NCBI RefSeq assembly: GCF_000331285.1
Contig: NZ_ANFX01000032.1
Location: 62,001-126,000 of the forward strand
DNA: 64,000 nt
Origin: Porphyrobacter sp. AAP82
GTDB lineage: Bacteria > Pseudomonadota > Alphaproteobacteria > Sphingomonadales > Sphingomonadaceae
Direction of reading: 5' to 3'
Shown piece after piece: positions 48,402 through 58,232 of this stretch. Numbering within the stretch: the first letter of the stretch is position 1; each line of letters begins with the position of its first letter. The notes beneath the pieces were generated by a model. It was not told the origin of the DNA and made no database searches. It saw only the letters and a program-made list of their open reading frames with translations. Made by a program: the position numbers and the translations under genes.

Positions 48402-48644
48402 ATGGCCTATGACCGGAACATCTCGATTGCCGGTGCGATCAAGAGCTACAACCAGCTTCCCAAGCACCACCGCGTCCACTGGTCGAAGGCGCGCAAGGAC
48501 GAGGTCGTGCGTGCGGTGCGCGAGCAGACGATCAGCTTTCACGAGGCGCGCGAGCGCTACCTCCTGAGCCGCACCGAGTTCGAGCAGTGGGAGGCGGACT
48601 ACCTCGCCACCGGCGGCGAGAGCGCGGGCATGCAGGACGCGTGA
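48402..48644 (+). CDS. sciP: SciP-like cell-cycle regulator (DUF1153)
   Basis: 80 residues, the DUF1153 family of small CtrA-inhibitory proteins: the RKDEVVRAVREQTISFHEARERYLLSRTEFEQW segment is the helix-turn-helix-like core. SciP binds DNA and CtrA, and blocks CtrA activation in Caulobacter. Here the role is inferred. The upstream 190 bases hold CTAAC (48314-48318) and GTTAG (48337-48341), an inverted pair around a GGTCTC spacer, possibly an operator. HNH gene is convergent. Confidence 0.85.
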   Translation: MAYDRNISIAGAIKSYNQLPKHHRVHWSKARKDEVVRAVREQTISFHEARERYLLSRTEFEQWEADYLATGGESAGMQDA

Positions 48645-48657
48645 TCCTTGCGCGATG

Positions 48658-48933
48658 CTAACGGGTCGGCGCGTCGAAATCGGCGGGTTTGTTCGCGATC
48701 CACGCCACGAACTTGGCGATCGCCGGATGGGCGCGGATCGTGTCCGCATCCTCGCCGATGCGCGCCAACTCGTTGTTGGTGAAGTTCGCATGGATCGTCT
48801 TGTGGCAGATCGGGTGGACCGGCACCTTCACCTTGCCCTTCTTGGCCTTGGGCACCGGATGATGCCACTGGACGATATCGCCCAAGGGGCGGTCGCACAG
48901 CCAGCAGGCGAGGGGTTCCTCGCTCTCAGTCAC
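48658..48933 (-). CDS. HNH endonuclease-like protein
   Basis: 91 residues from GTG 48933. The HNH pattern is clear: CWLCDRPLG (zinc pair), WHHPVPKAKKG (catalytic His) and VPVHPICHKTIHA (second Cys/His). No second domain. HNH proteins of this type are nucleases or nucleic-acid-binding remnants. It overlaps the stop of the upstream alpha/beta hydrolase by eight bases. No toxin partner is visible. Confidence 0.85.
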   Translation of the reverse strand: MTESEEPLACWLCDRPLGDIVQWHHPVPKAKKGKVKVPVHPICHKTIHANFTNNELARIGEDADTIRAHPAIAKFVAWIANKPADFDAPTR

Positions 48934-49855
48934 AGGTCAGCCCGAAGCTGTCGCGCGTCAGCAAGGCGGCGAAGTTGCCATCTCGCATGGCGGGGGCAAT
49001 CAGTTCGCTCGCCGGACGCAGGATCGAGAAGTGGGTGCAGCCCTCGACCACGTGGAACCGCGCCTTGGGGTTGCCGTTGGCCTTGGCGAAGGCGGCGATC
49101 TCGCCCGCATTGCCCTGCCGCCCCTCGAGCACCAGCGTGGGAGCGGTGATCGAGGCAAGCCAGTTGATCGGCGCGCGCAGGCGCTGGCCCGCAATGTCCT
49201 TGGCCCTGACCGGCTGCACGCCCCACAGCCCGTTCCCGTAGAACTGCGGATCGGTCACCGGACCGAAGGCAACCACGCCCGCCCACTCCGCGGCATATTC
49301 CGACGCGAGCAGTGCCATCGTCCCGCCACTGCTGTGCCCGCCGAGATAGACCTTGTCGGGGTCGACAAAGGGTTGGGCCTTGAGCCAGCGGGTCGCGGCG
49401 ACAAGGTCGTCAAGCTCGCCGAAATAGCTTTCGATCTGCCCGGGATTGCCGTTCAGACCGCGCACCGCCGGGTAGAACACCACCATCCCGGCCTCGCGGA
49501 AGGCGGCGGCGGACTGGTCATTGGCACGCGGCTGGGGCGTCCAGAAATCGCCGATCGCGGTATTGCCGCCGCTGATCCAGATGATCGCCGGGCGCCGCCC
49601 TTCGGTATCGGGCACGCCGGCAAGATAGCCCGCCATGGTGCCGAGCGGGCCGGGATAGCCGACCAGCTTCATCCAGCTGACGGGCGGGGTTTCCGGCTTG
49701 TCCCGCTGGCGCGCCTTGGTGCCGAGATTGGCCGCCTGCCCTGCCCGGGCCTCGGCCAGGGTCTGCGGCGCGCCGGCTTCCTGCGCCGCTGCCCCACCCA
49801 GCAGGCTGCCCGCCGCCACCAGCGCGAGCAGCGCCTTGCGCCAATTCATCCTCAT
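48926..49855 (-). CDS. Exported alpha/beta hydrolase
   Basis: 309 residues with a signal peptide (LALVAAGSLLGGAAAQ). The nucleophile elbow is GGHSSGGTMALL; a likely catalytic His is in VEGCTHFSI, and an Asp stands in between. The SWMKLVGYPGPLGTMAGYL start of the mature part suggests an acyl esterase or dipeptidyl-peptidase-like fold. Substrate unknown. It lies directly downstream of glmU, starting four bases after its stop, and overlaps the HNH gene. Confidence 0.87.
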   Translation of the reverse strand: MRMNWRKALLALVAAGSLLGGAAAQEAGAPQTLAEARAGQAANLGTKARQRDKPETPPVSWMKLVGYPGPLGTMAGYLAGVPDTEGRRPAIIWISGGNTAIGDFWTPQPRANDQSAAAFREAGMVVFYPAVRGLNGNPGQIESYFGELDDLVAATRWLKAQPFVDPDKVYLGGHSSGGTMALLASEYAAEWAGVVAFGPVTDPQFYGNGLWGVQPVRAKDIAGQRLRAPINWLASITAPTLVLEGRQGNAGEIAAFAKANGNPKARFHVVEGCTHFSILRPASELIAPAMRDGNFAALLTRDSFGLTCD

Positions 49856-49859
49856 CCCC

Positions 49860-51227
49860 TCACTCCTTCTTTTCTGCGGCTTTCTTCTTTTTCATCGTAT
49901 CATGAAACCGGTCGGCCCAGCCGTCCTTCACCAATTGCTCGGCGCGCACCATGCGCAGCTCTCCTGGCGCCACATCGCGGCTGACGGTCGAGCCTGCCGC
50001 GACGATGGCATCGGCGCCGATGGTGACGGGAGCAACCAGGGCTGAATTGGAGCCGATGAAGGCGCGTTCGCCGATCACGGTCCTGTACTTGAAATAGCCG
50101 TCATAGTTGCAGGTGATGGTGCCCGCGCCGATATTCGCGCCTGCACCGATCGTCGCGTCGCCCAGATAGGTGAGGTGGCTCGCCTTGGCCCCTTGGTGGA
50201 GCACGGCATTCTTCACCTCGACGAAATTGCCGACGAAGCTGTCCTCCTCCAGCACCGCACCGGGCCTGAGCCGCGCGAAAGGCCCGACCTTGACGCCGCT
50301 GGCGAGGCAAGCGCCCTCGATGTGGCTGTTGGCGCGGATCAGCACCCTGTCGGCGACGCGCACGCCGGGGCCGAAGAAGACATTGGGCTCGATGGTGACA
50401 TCGCGGCCGAGCACCGTGTCATGGGCGAAGAACACCGTCTCGGGTGCGATCAGGGTTGCGCCCTCGTCCATGGCCTTGAGGCGGCGCGCGGCCTGCCAGC
50501 GCGCTTCGGCTGCGGCGAGTTCGGCGCGGCTGTTGATCCCGGCAACCTCGTCGGCGCCCGTTTCGATCACCACCACCCTGTCGCCGCGCGCGATGGCGTT
50601 GGTGGCGACGTCGGGGAGATAGTATTCGCCTTGCGCATTGTCGTTGCCGACGCTTTCGAGCAGCGGCCACATGTCGTCAGAATGAGCGACGATCAGCCCC
50701 GAGTTGCACAGGCCGACCGCGCGCTCCTCGGGCGCGGCGTCCTTGAACTCGACCATCTTCCTCACCGTGCCGTCAGCATCGGCGATGATCCGGCCATAGG
50801 CGAGCGGGTCTTCGGGCCTGAAGCCGAGCACGGCCACCCTCGCCCCGCCCTCGAGCGCGGCGAACAGCCGGCGCACCGTTGCCGCCTCGACCATCGGGCA
50901 ATCGCCGAAGCACACCAGCACGTGGCCCGTGAAATCGGCGAGCGCGGCCTTGGCCTGGAGCGCGGCGTGGGCGGTGCCGAGCTGCGGTTCCTGAAGGGCG
51001 ACCTCGACATCGCGCCCCTTCAGCGCCGCGCTCAGCTGCTCGTGCCGGTCGCCCGCGACCACCACGGTGCGCGCAAGGTCCGCCTCGGCGAGGCTGTCGA
51101 GCAGGTGCAGCAGCATCGGCTTGCCGGCGACCTGGTGGAGCACCTTGTGCCGATCGCTCTTCATGCGGGTGCCCTTGCCGGCGGCAAGGATGATGGCGGC
51201 AAAGGGAGTGGTCGTCTTCGTGGTCAT
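49860..51227 (-). CDS. glmU: Bifunctional GlmU: N-acetylglucosamine-1-phosphate uridyltransferase / glucosamine-1-phosphate acetyltransferase
   Basis: 455 residues. Pyrophosphorylase domain with LAAGKGTRM at the start and a left-handed beta helix of hexapeptide repeats (about 250-430) with NIGAGTITCNYDG. It makes UDP-GlcNAc for peptidoglycan and lipopolysaccharide. The start ATG at 51227 has AAGGA seven bases upstream; an ATG two codons earlier (51233) would put it too close. Its 3' end (KKKKAAEKKE) is lysine-rich. Divergent from gph, with about 76 bases between. Confidence 0.97.
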   Translation of the reverse strand: MTTKTTTPFAAIILAAGKGTRMKSDRHKVLHQVAGKPMLLHLLDSLAEADLARTVVVAGDRHEQLSAALKGRDVEVALQEPQLGTAHAALQAKAALADFTGHVLVCFGDCPMVEAATVRRLFAALEGGARVAVLGFRPEDPLAYGRIIADADGTVRKMVEFKDAAPEERAVGLCNSGLIVAHSDDMWPLLESVGNDNAQGEYYLPDVATNAIARGDRVVVIETGADEVAGINSRAELAAAEARWQAARRLKAMDEGATLIAPETVFFAHDTVLGRDVTIEPNVFFGPGVRVADRVLIRANSHIEGACLASGVKVGPFARLRPGAVLEEDSFVGNFVEVKNAVLHQGAKASHLTYLGDATIGAGANIGAGTITCNYDGYFKYRTVIGERAFIGSNSALVAPVTIGADAIVAAGSTVSRDVAPGELRMVRAEQLVKDGWADRFHDTMKKKKAAEKKE

Positions 51228-51303
51228 GCCCATGTCCTTAGGGAAAGCCGCGCCTGCCAGCAAATGCTTGCAGATTGAAGAAGCTTGCGCCACCGCCGCG
51301 CGC

Positions 51304-51999
51304 ATGACGGACATCCCCTTCAGCGCCATCGGCTTCGATCTTGACGGCACGCTGCTCGACACCTTCCGCGATCTGGGCGCGGCGGTGAACCATGCACTGG
51401 TGCTGGGCGGCTTTGCCGAGGTGTCGGTGGAAAGCAGCAAGGACCTCATCGGCGGCGGCGCGAAGATCATGCTCGCGCGCGCGGTGGAAGCGCAGGGCGG
51501 GTTGCCGGAAGCCGAGTTCAAGCGGCTCTACAAGGCGATGCTCAGGTTTTACGAGGCGCATAATGCCGTCCACACCGTGCCCTACCCCGGCGTGCGCGAG
51601 GGGCTGGCGGAGCTGGCCGCCAAGGGCGTGCGGATGGCGGTGGTCACCAACAAGTTTGAAGCCTTTGCGCGCAATGTGCTGGCGCAGCTCGATCTCATCG
51701 GCGCCTTCGAGACCGTGATCGGCGGGGATTCGATGGGCAAGGGGCCGGACGGCCAGTTCCTCGCCAAGCCCCATCCTGCCCCCGTGCTCAAGGCGCGCGC
51801 GGTGCTGGGCGGCGGCTCGTTCGTGTTCCTCGGCGATTCCACCTATGATGCACGCGCGGCCGATCAGGCGGGCGTGCCGTTCATCGCCGCCGCCTACGGC
51901 TATTGCGACAAGCCGGCCGGCGAGATGGGTGCGGCGGCCGTGATCGATTCGTTCGAGGCGCTGATTCCCGCGCTCGAAAGCCTCGGACAGGCCCGCTGA
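51304..51999 (+). CDS. gph: Phosphoglycolate phosphatase-like HAD hydrolase
   Basis: 231 residues. HAD motif I Asp12-x-Asp14 (GFDLDGTLLD), motif II AVVTNK and motif IV VFLGDSTYDARAA. The cap domain (about 20-95) is of the type seen in Gph. It removes 2-phosphoglycolate arising from DNA repair and oxygenase reactions; the phosphosugar specificity is inferred. Start ATG at 51304. Confidence 0.9.
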   Translation: MTDIPFSAIGFDLDGTLLDTFRDLGAAVNHALVLGGFAEVSVESSKDLIGGGAKIMLARAVEAQGGLPEAEFKRLYKAMLRFYEAHNAVHTVPYPGVREGLAELAAKGVRMAVVTNKFEAFARNVLAQLDLIGAFETVIGGDSMGKGPDGQFLAKPHPAPVLKARAVLGGGSFVFLGDSTYDARAADQAGVPFIAAAYGYCDKPAGEMGAAAVIDSFEALIPALESLGQAR

Positions 52000-52122
52000 C
52001 CCTACGGCAAAGCGACCTGTCAGTTCGGCTGTTGCAAGCCGCCCACGAAAGTGCCACGCAGCGCCCCGCATATCGGTTTACGCAGGCGTAAAGCGCGCCG
52101 CAGTTTGGACAGGAGAACACCC

Positions 52123-53052
52123 ATGACCATCAGCTTCAAGGACAAGGTCGCCATCGTCACAGGGGCCGGCGGCGGGCTCGGCAAGGCCTATGCATTGGAA
52201 CTCGCCCGTCGCGGCGCGAAGGTCGTCGTCAACGACCTCGGCGGCTCGCGTGATGGCACCGGCACCTCGGACGCTGCCGCACAGGTCGTCGCCGAGATCG
52301 AGGCGATGGGCGGCGAGGCGGTCGCCAACGGCGCGTCGGTCACCGAATACGACCAGATGGAAAAGATGATCGCCGACGCCAAGCAGAAGTGGGGCGGCGT
52401 CCACGTCCTCATCAACAACGCCGGCGTGCTGCGCGACAAGACCTTTGCGAAGATGGAGCCCGCCGACTTCGAATTCGTCGTCAAGGTGCACCTCACCGGC
52501 TCGGCCTTCGCCACCAAGGCCGCGTGGGAAACCATGCGCGAACAGGGCTATGGCCGCATCCTGATGACCGCGTCCTCGACCGGCCTGTTCGGCAATTTCG
52601 GTCAGGCCAACTACGGCGCGGCCAAGCTGGGTCTCGCGGGCCTCACCAAGACGCTGGCGCTGGAAGGCGCGAAGTATAACGTGCGCTGCAACACCCTGTC
52701 GCCGGTCGCGGGCACCCGCATGACCGAAGACCTCTTCCCCGAGGAAGCCTTCAAGCTCTTCGCGCCGGAAAACGTGGTCCCGGCCGCGCTGTTCCTCGTT
52801 TCCGAAGACGCGCCGACCAACGCCATCGTCGGCGCGGGCGCGGGCGGCTATCACTCCTCGTGGACGGTGATGAACGATGCCGTGTGGCTGCCGGAGGAAG
52901 AGCGCACCCTCGAAGGCTTCGCCGCGCGGTGGGAGGAGATCAATTCCTTCACCAACCTCATCGCTCCCCAGTCGGGCAGCGAGCAATCGGGCAACATCCT
53001 GCGCGCGATGCAGAAGGTGACCGGCACGGGGCCGACCAGCGCGCGCGGGTAA
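52123..53052 (+). CDS. SDR-family dehydrogenase, HSD17B4-like (3-hydroxyacyl-CoA type)
   Basis: 309 residues. NAD-binding [11 protein letters not shown], the [14 protein letters not shown] segment characteristic of the multifunctional enzyme 2-type dehydrogenases, and catalytic Tyr-x3-Lys in ANYGAAKLG, preceded by the serine in SSTGLFG. The C-terminal extension (about 240-309) is also typical. It likely oxidises hydroxyacyl-CoA thioesters in fatty acid breakdown. AGGAG precedes the ATG. Intrinsic terminator follows. Confidence 0.92.
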   Translation: MTISFKDKVAIVTGAGGGLGKAYALELARRGAKVVVNDLGGSRDGTGTSDAAAQVVAEIEAMGGEAVANGASVTEYDQMEKMIADAKQKWGGVHVLINNAGVLRDKTFAKMEPADFEFVVKVHLTGSAFATKAAWETMREQGYGRILMTASSTGLFGNFGQANYGAAKLGLAGLTKTLALEGAKYNVRCNTLSPVAGTRMTEDLFPEEAFKLFAPENVVPAALFLVSEDAPTNAIVGAGAGGYHSSWTVMNDAVWLPEEERTLEGFAARWEEINSFTNLIAPQSGSEQSGNILRAMQKVTGTGPTSARG

Positions 53053-53086
53053 TCCCCGCCCGGCTTGCCGAAAGTCTTGCAACAGC

Positions 53087-53121
53087 AACGCCCTCGTGCA
53101 GAAATGCGCGGGGGCGTTTGG
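53087..53121 (+). terminator. Intrinsic terminator after the SDR gene
   Basis: AACGCCCTCG (53087-53096) pairs over ten positions (one G-T) with CGGGGGCGTT (53109-53118) around a 12-base loop and is followed by TGG. Lies just before the DUF4328 gene. Confidence 0.6.
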
Positions 53122-53152
53122 CTATGTTGCCGGGCCCTGCCAAAAGGGGGCC

Positions 53153-53806
53153 ATGATGCAGGAGGAAGGTGTTGCGGCAGGCGTGGGTATCCTGCGCCAG
53201 CGCGAGAAGTTTGCGGCTGTCACGATCTATGCGACATTCGCGTTCGTCGGGCTCGGGGCGATCGGCGAGATGCTTGAGCTCGGCGGGGTGATCGATCTCG
53301 TCGATGCCCCGGACGCGCCGCTGGCGGTGGTCTATCAGGCGGTGATGCTGGCCAATCTTGCGGTGTTCATCGCATCGGTCATCGCGATTTCCATGTGGAT
53401 CTACCGTGCCCATGCCAATCTGCACGAGGCGGGCCTTCCGGCGCTCAAGTTCTCCCCCGGCTGGGCGGTGGGCTGGTACTTCATCCCCATCGCCAACCTG
53501 TTCAAGCCGTTCCAGGCGATGCGCGAATTGTGGACCGACAGCCACCAGACTTCCGACAGCTTCAGCGCCGATCCGCCCGGCAACCTCGGCGCATGGTGGG
53601 GCCTCTGGATCGTCGGCAATATCCTCGGCAATATCAGCACAAGGTTGAGCCTGCTGGGTGACGGCACCACCATCCAGCTCGCCATTGCGCTGGGCCTCGC
53701 CTCGAGCTTCTGTACGCTGTTCAGTGCGTGGCTGCTGCTCGGGATCATCCGCCAGATCACGGCCGCGCAGACCGACGGGCTGGAAGCGGCGCAGATTTTC
53801 GAGTGA
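53153..53806 (+). CDS. DUF4328 membrane protein
   Basis: 217 residues from the first of two ATGs (53153, 53156), with AAAAGGGGG ahead. Four to five hydrophobic helices (about 22-42, 60-82, 103-120, 145-165, 178-198). The segment SPGWAVGWYFIPIANLFKPFQAMRELW is the DUF4328 hallmark. Function unknown. It stands alone between two terminator-like structures. Confidence 0.88.
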   Translation: MMQEEGVAAGVGILRQREKFAAVTIYATFAFVGLGAIGEMLELGGVIDLVDAPDAPLAVVYQAVMLANLAVFIASVIAISMWIYRAHANLHEAGLPALKFSPGWAVGWYFIPIANLFKPFQAMRELWTDSHQTSDSFSADPPGNLGAWWGLWIVGNILGNISTRLSLLGDGTTIQLAIALGLASSFCTLFSAWLLLGIIRQITAAQTDGLEAAQIFE

Positions 53807-53817
53807 GCGCGCTCGCG

Positions 53818-54186
53818 CTAGTCGTCCACCGCCTTCAATAACCGCCGCTCCATCGGGGCGAGGACATTGGCAAGATCATGCCCGCGCTTCAGCACTTGGC
53901 CGTGTTCGCCGAACAGCGTCCACATCCCCTGCTTGCCGCGCAGCGCGGGGCGCTTTTCCAGCCGCGCCTGCGGGCGTTCGGCGGCGCGGCGGAAGGCGGC
54001 GAAGGTGGCGGCGTGGCGGGTGAAGTCCATCGCGTAGTCGCGCCATTCGCCCGCAGCGACCATCCGGCCATAGAGGTCGAGGATGCGCATCAGTTCGGGC
54101 CGCTCGAAGCCGACCTGATCGGCCGCCCGGCCTGGGAAGGGAACCACCTGTCCGGGGCTTCCCCCGGGCGCTTGTGGTGCGGCCAT
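53818..54186 (-). CDS. DUF2794 family protein
   Basis: 122 residues. The core FERPELMRILDLYGRMVAAGEWRDYAMDFTRHAATFAAFRRAAERPQARLEKRPALRGKQG is the DUF2794 domain, found widely in alphaproteobacteria with unknown role. The N-terminal 25 residues are Gly/Pro-rich. It follows the serine-acetyltransferase-like gene by eight bases on the same strand. Its stop is 11 bases from convergent DUF4328, with a short AGCGC/GCGCT hairpin between. Confidence 0.85.
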   Translation of the reverse strand: MAAPQAPGGSPGQVVPFPGRAADQVGFERPELMRILDLYGRMVAAGEWRDYAMDFTRHAATFAAFRRAAERPQARLEKRPALRGKQGMWTLFGEHGQVLKRGHDLANVLAPMERRLLKAVDD

Positions 54187-54194
54187 TCTCGCCC

Positions 54195-54935
54195 TCAGTC
54201 CTTGGTGCCGCTCTTGCGCAGCCGCGCCGGAACGGGTGCCGCAGCGGGTGCTTCACGCTCGGCCAGCATCGCCTTCAGCAGCGCCATTTCCTCGCGCATG
54301 GAGGCGACCTCGGCCTCGAGCTTTTCGACACAGTCGCGGCGCGGCCTGCCCTGATCGTCGCACGGGGGATCATCGCAGGGCGTGCCGTAGGGGGTGAATT
54401 CGCGCAGCCATTCTTCCGCCGGCACCAGCGTCGAGCGGGCCTTGATCCCGACCATCGTCGCACCCGCAGGCACATCGTCCGTCACCACCGCATTGGCGCC
54501 CACGCGCGCGCGCTCGCCAACCACGATGGGGCCGATGATCTGCGCGCCCGAACCGATGATGACATTGTCCTTCAGCGTCGGGTGGCGCTTGCCGCCCTTG
54601 CCGTTGGCGGGGTTGGTCCCGCCCAGCGTCACGCACTGGTAGATCGTCACGTTGTCGCCGATCTCGGCGGTTTCGCCGATGACGGTGAAGCCGTGGTCGA
54701 TGAAGAAATTCTTCCCGATTTTCGCGCCCGGATGGATGTCGATCGCGGTCAGGAGCCGCGCGATGTGGTTCACGAAGCGCGCGAGGAAATACATCCGCGC
54801 CTCGAACAGCCAGTGCGCGATGCGGTGAAAGCCCAGCGCCCAGACACCGGGATAGAGCAGGATCTCCCAGCGCGAACGCGGCGCGGGGTCACGGGCACGG
54901 ACAGAGTCCAGATAGCTGGCAAGACGGTCAAACAT
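54195..54935 (-). CDS. cysE: Serine O-acetyltransferase-like (CysE/EpsC type)
   Basis: 246 residues from ATG 54935. A left-handed beta helix of hexapeptide repeats with IDIHPGAKIGKNFFIDHG, the HPTLKDNVIIGSGAQIIG motif and VGANAVVTDDVP, as in serine acetyltransferases; the C-terminal 60 residues form an added, cysteine- and helix-rich tail (CDDPPCDDQGRPRRDCVEK) that is not standard. Gives O-acetylserine for cysteine synthesis. It lies downstream of hdaA on the same strand, with a gap of about 53 bases. Confidence 0.88.
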   Translation of the reverse strand: MFDRLASYLDSVRARDPAPRSRWEILLYPGVWALGFHRIAHWLFEARMYFLARFVNHIARLLTAIDIHPGAKIGKNFFIDHGFTVIGETAEIGDNVTIYQCVTLGGTNPANGKGGKRHPTLKDNVIIGSGAQIIGPIVVGERARVGANAVVTDDVPAGATMVGIKARSTLVPAEEWLREFTPYGTPCDDPPCDDQGRPRRDCVEKLEAEVASMREEMALLKAMLAEREAPAAAPVPARLRKSGTKD

Positions 54936-54988
54936 CCCCACGCTTTTCCCACCATTACGCCGCCGATGCAATCGGGAGCGCGCGAACC

Positions 54989-55627
54989 CTAGAGCAGCCG
55001 CTGCTGTTCGGGCCCGTGCAGGGCCTCGAGCGCGGCGCGCCACACCGACATGGTGGCGGGCGTCTGGCGTTCAAGGGAGATGCGGTCGATTGTCGCGACC
55101 AGCGCCTCGATCGCGGCGAAGCTGCGTGTCGTGCGCGGCACCAGATAATCCGCCGCACCTTCGGGGAGGCTCAGCCCGCGCGCTTCGGCATGGGCGAGGA
55201 TCAGCTCGCCCGCCATCGCATCATCAGGCGCGCCGATTTCCAGTGCAAGCGATCCGCCGACGCGCGAGGCAAGATCGGGGAGCCCGATCTGCCAGCCCAG
55301 CGGCCCTGCGGCGGCGACCAGCAGCAGCGCCCCGCCCTCTCTTGTGCCGCCCTGCTGGACCGCATTCCAGCGATGGAACAGCGCGGTCTCGTCGTGGGTG
55401 TGGGCATCGTCGATCACCTCGAGGCTCTCGCCATGCAAGGCCCCCGCCCAGCGCGCCAGCAGCGATTTGCCCGAACGCTCCGGTCCGGTGAGAACGGCGA
55501 CATGGAACGGCCAGCGCGCCGGGTTCTGCAAGGCCTCGATCACCTGCGCATTGGCATCGCCCAGCACGATCCGCTGCGCGGCGCCGCGGGCGGACAGCGG
55601 GAGGGCAATCTGGGACGGCTCGCCCAT
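54989..55627 (-). CDS. hdaA: HdaA-like DnaA regulator / AAA+ replication inhibitor
   Basis: 212 residues from ATG 55627. A DnaA-type AAA+ module: QIALPL at the start (the clamp-binding motif expected in Hda), P-loop-like TGPERSGKS, a DDAHTH Walker B segment, and [14 protein letters not shown]. Hda with the sliding clamp stimulates ATP hydrolysis by DnaA and so stops re-initiation. It follows the DUF2066-like gene by 16 bases on the same strand, a common order. Confidence 0.85.
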   Translation of the reverse strand: MGEPSQIALPLSARGAAQRIVLGDANAQVIEALQNPARWPFHVAVLTGPERSGKSLLARWAGALHGESLEVIDDAHTHDETALFHRWNAVQQGGTREGGALLLVAAAGPLGWQIGLPDLASRVGGSLALEIGAPDDAMAGELILAHAEARGLSLPEGAADYLVPRTTRSFAAIEALVATIDRISLERQTPATMSVWRAALEALHGPEQQRLL

Positions 55628-55643
55628 CGCGGCGCTTTGGCCC

Positions 55644-56936
55644 CTAGCGGCTGATGGCGAGCGCGTTCGCCCCGCGCCGCACGTTGAACCCGCGCGCCTC
55701 GAGCGCGGCGGCGAGGTCTTCGAGCGATCCGGCAAAGCTCACACTCATCACCGAGGTGCCGCCGATTGCGGTGCTGGTAACGCCTACGCCGCGCACCCCG
55801 CCGGTGGAGCGCACCGCGCCCAGCGCCGCATCGAAGGCCCCGGCATCGGGGCTGGCGAACTGGACGGTGATGTTGCGCACCGCAGCCTCGCCGGGCTCGA
55901 TGCCGGTGACGGGCAGCGCCTCGATCCGCGGGCCGGCGGTGCCGGCGGCCGCAGCGGCCGCGGCCGAGCGCCGTGCCTGCGCGGCGCGGCCGATCTCGAT
56001 GAGGCGCAGGATTGCCGGGTCAATCGCGCCGCCCGCGCCCAGCCGCAGCGAGGGATCGGGCCGCAGCTTGCCCGAGGCCAGCGCGCCCGTGAAAATCTGG
56101 TCCATCCGCTCGACCGCCTGGCCGAGCATCGCAGGCAGCGCCTCGGCACTGTCGGCCTTCAGCGTGAAGCTTTCGAGCGGGCGGCTGTAGGGGCCGTAGC
56201 GCGCGGTGAAGGTGCCGGTCACCGGCCCGCCGGGGAATTGATGATCGAGCCGGGCGAAGGCCATCAGCACGTCGGTCGCGCCGTACTGGTCGAGGGTCGA
56301 GCGCCACCAGGCGCGGCTGTGCCGGGCGGTCTGCCCGAAATTGACCAGCAGCGAATCGCCTCCCGCACCGCTCAGGCGCACGTAATCGATCCTGCTCGCG
56401 CCCGGGTTGAAGTCGGCCCAGGCGCGCTGCCAGGGGTTGCGCTGTTCGAAGGTGATGAAGGCCCCGCCGCTCTCCTGCACCGGGATCAGCAGCAGCGGTG
56501 CCGAGCGCGAAGCCTGCTGCGCCCCGCCGAGATAGCCGCTCGCCCGGCTGCGGTCGAAGACCACGCCCAGCGTCGCGATGTAGCGCCGTGGGCCAAGCCG
56601 CTCGCGCTCGATCACGATCGCCGAGACGAGGCCTTCGAGCTGGCTGTCGGAAAGCTTGGGGCCCTTCAACGTCTCCCACGCCTTCCTCTGCGCCTCGCGC
56701 CAGCCGTTGGTGCGCGCGTCCTCGGCGCTCTTGCCTTGCACGTCGATGCTGATGCCCTTGACCTCGATGTCGGAGCTTGCCGCGGTCGGCGCGATCCCGC
56801 GCTCGCCCGCGACCTGCGCGAACAGGGCAAAGCCGCCGCCGAGCAGGCCCAGCGTCAGCGCAATGCCCACCAGCCAGCGCCGCAGCGCTTGCGAAGGGGC
56901 CACGCTGGGGGCGGAAGGGAAAAGCGTCGCGCGCAT
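55644..56936 (-). CDS. DUF2066-like exported protein
   Basis: 430 residues from ATG 56936. One N-terminal hydrophobic helix (about 20-42), then a DUF2066-like domain (about 60-180, [16 protein letters not shown] and [25 protein letters not shown]), a middle domain of unknown type and a C-terminal domain that looks like a ferredoxin-like fold ([24 protein letters not shown]). The gene order purM (divergent)/this gene/hdaA is typical of sphingomonads. Function unknown. Confidence 0.78.
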   Translation of the reverse strand: MRATLFPSAPSVAPSQALRRWLVGIALTLGLLGGGFALFAQVAGERGIAPTAASSDIEVKGISIDVQGKSAEDARTNGWREAQRKAWETLKGPKLSDSQLEGLVSAIVIERERLGPRRYIATLGVVFDRSRASGYLGGAQQASRSAPLLLIPVQESGGAFITFEQRNPWQRAWADFNPGASRIDYVRLSGAGGDSLLVNFGQTARHSRAWWRSTLDQYGATDVLMAFARLDHQFPGGPVTGTFTARYGPYSRPLESFTLKADSAEALPAMLGQAVERMDQIFTGALASGKLRPDPSLRLGAGGAIDPAILRLIEIGRAAQARRSAAAAAAAGTAGPRIEALPVTGIEPGEAAVRNITVQFASPDAGAFDAALGAVRSTGGVRGVGVTSTAIGGTSVMSVSFAGSLEDLAAALEARGFNVRRGANALAISR

Positions 56937-57005
56937 GGGGAAAGCCTGTGCCCCTTTGCCCAAAGGCGGGTGGAATTCCAAGCGCGAAAGGCTATGGGCC
57001 TATGC

Positions 57006-58127
57006 ATGACTTCGGGGACAAACGACGAGATCGCGCCGCAAGGCCCGGGCTATACCTATGCCGATGCGGGCGTATCGATCGCTGCGGGCAATGCGCTGGT
57101 CAAGGCCATCGCCCCCTTGGCGAAGGCCACCGCACGCCCCGGCGCGACGAGCGAGCTGGGCGGCTTCGGCGGGTTCTTCGATCCGAGGGCAGCGGGCTAT
57201 GCCGATCCGCTGCTGGTCGCGGCCAATGATGGCGTCGGCACCAAGCTGAAGCTCGCGATCGAGCATGACCGGCATGACACGGTCGGCATCGATCTGGTCG
57301 CGATGTGCGTCAACGATCTCATCGTGCAGGGCGCCGAACCGCTGTTCTTCCTCGACTACTTCGCCACCGGCAAGCTCGAGAACGGGGTTGCCGAGCGGGT
57401 GATCGCGGGGATCGCGGAAGGCTGCAAGATCGCCGGCTGCGCGCTGATCGGCGGCGAGACGGCGGAGATGCCGGGGATGTATGCGCCCGGCGACTACGAC
57501 CTTGCCGGCTTCTGCGTCGGCGCGGTGGAGCGGGGGCAGCAGCTCACCGGCGACAAGGTTGCGCCCGGCGATGTGCTGCTGGGGCTGGCGTCCTCCGGCG
57601 TCCATTCCAACGGCTATTCGCTGGTGAGGAGGCTCGCGGCGGACAAGGGCTGGAAGCTGAACCGCCCCGCCCTGTTCGATCAGGAGCAATTGCTGATCGA
57701 CGCGCTGATCGCCCCCACGCGCATCTATGTCGCAAGCCTCCTGCCGCTGATCCGCGAAGGCCGCATCAATGCGCTGGCCCACATCACCGGGGGGGGCCTC
57801 CTCGAAAACATCCCGCGCATCCTTCCGCAAGGCGCCCACGCCCATGTCGATGCCGATCTGTGGCCCCAGCCGCGGCTGATAGCCTTCCTTCAGGCGCAGG
57901 GGAATATCGAGCCGGAAGAAATGGCCCGCACCTTCAACTGCGGCCTCGGCATGGTGCTTAGCGTGGGCGCGGCGAACGTCGCCGAGGTCACCGCCAAGCT
58001 CGAAGCTGCGGGCGAGACCGTCGTCACGGTGGGCCGGATCGAGGGCGGCGAGAAGGGCTGCACCGTGCGCGGGTCAGTCGAAACGTGGTCGGCCAAGAGC
58101 GATTGGAGCGCGACGCATGTGGGCTAA
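57006..58127 (+). CDS. purM: Phosphoribosylformylglycinamidine cyclo-ligase (AIR synthetase)
   Basis: 373 residues from ATG 57006. Signature segments: [21 protein letters not shown] at the start, [34 protein letters not shown] and the C-terminal [14 protein letters not shown]. It closes the imidazole ring in purine synthesis. ATG 56994 is an alternative start. Divergent from the DUF2066-like gene. The downstream 105 bases hold a pair of palindromes before purN. Confidence 0.96.
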   Translation: MTSGTNDEIAPQGPGYTYADAGVSIAAGNALVKAIAPLAKATARPGATSELGGFGGFFDPRAAGYADPLLVAANDGVGTKLKLAIEHDRHDTVGIDLVAMCVNDLIVQGAEPLFFLDYFATGKLENGVAERVIAGIAEGCKIAGCALIGGETAEMPGMYAPGDYDLAGFCVGAVERGQQLTGDKVAPGDVLLGLASSGVHSNGYSLVRRLAADKGWKLNRPALFDQEQLLIDALIAPTRIYVASLLPLIREGRINALAHITGGGLLENIPRILPQGAHAHVDADLWPQPRLIAFLQAQGNIEPEEMARTFNCGLGMVLSVGAANVAEVTAKLEAAGETVVTVGRIEGGEKGCTVRGSVETWSAKSDWSATHVG

Positions 58128-58139
58128 CGCCCGCAAGTC

Positions 58140-58228
58140 CCCCTCCCGCCTGCGGGAGGGGTTAGGGGTGGGCGCGTCACCGCCCTCGCCGCATTCCCAC
58201 CCCCTGCCCCTCCCGCAAGCGGGAGGGG
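58140..58228. repeat. Dispersed palindromic repeat, copy 3, as an inverted pair
   Basis: Two palindromes CCCCTCCCGC-xx-GCGGGAGGGG at 58140-58161 and 58207-58228 flank GGGGTGGG (58165-58172) and CCCACCCC (58196-58203), so the whole 89 bases can fold into one long hairpin. The right arm supplies the GGGAGGGGAG that serves as the ribosome site for the purN GTG start. Confidence 0.82.
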
Positions 58229-58232
58229 AGAA

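Noticed and set aside
55344..57005. A long plus-strand open frame leading into purM
   Set aside because: It runs antisense over hdaA and the DUF2066-like gene; the purM homology begins only at about 57006.
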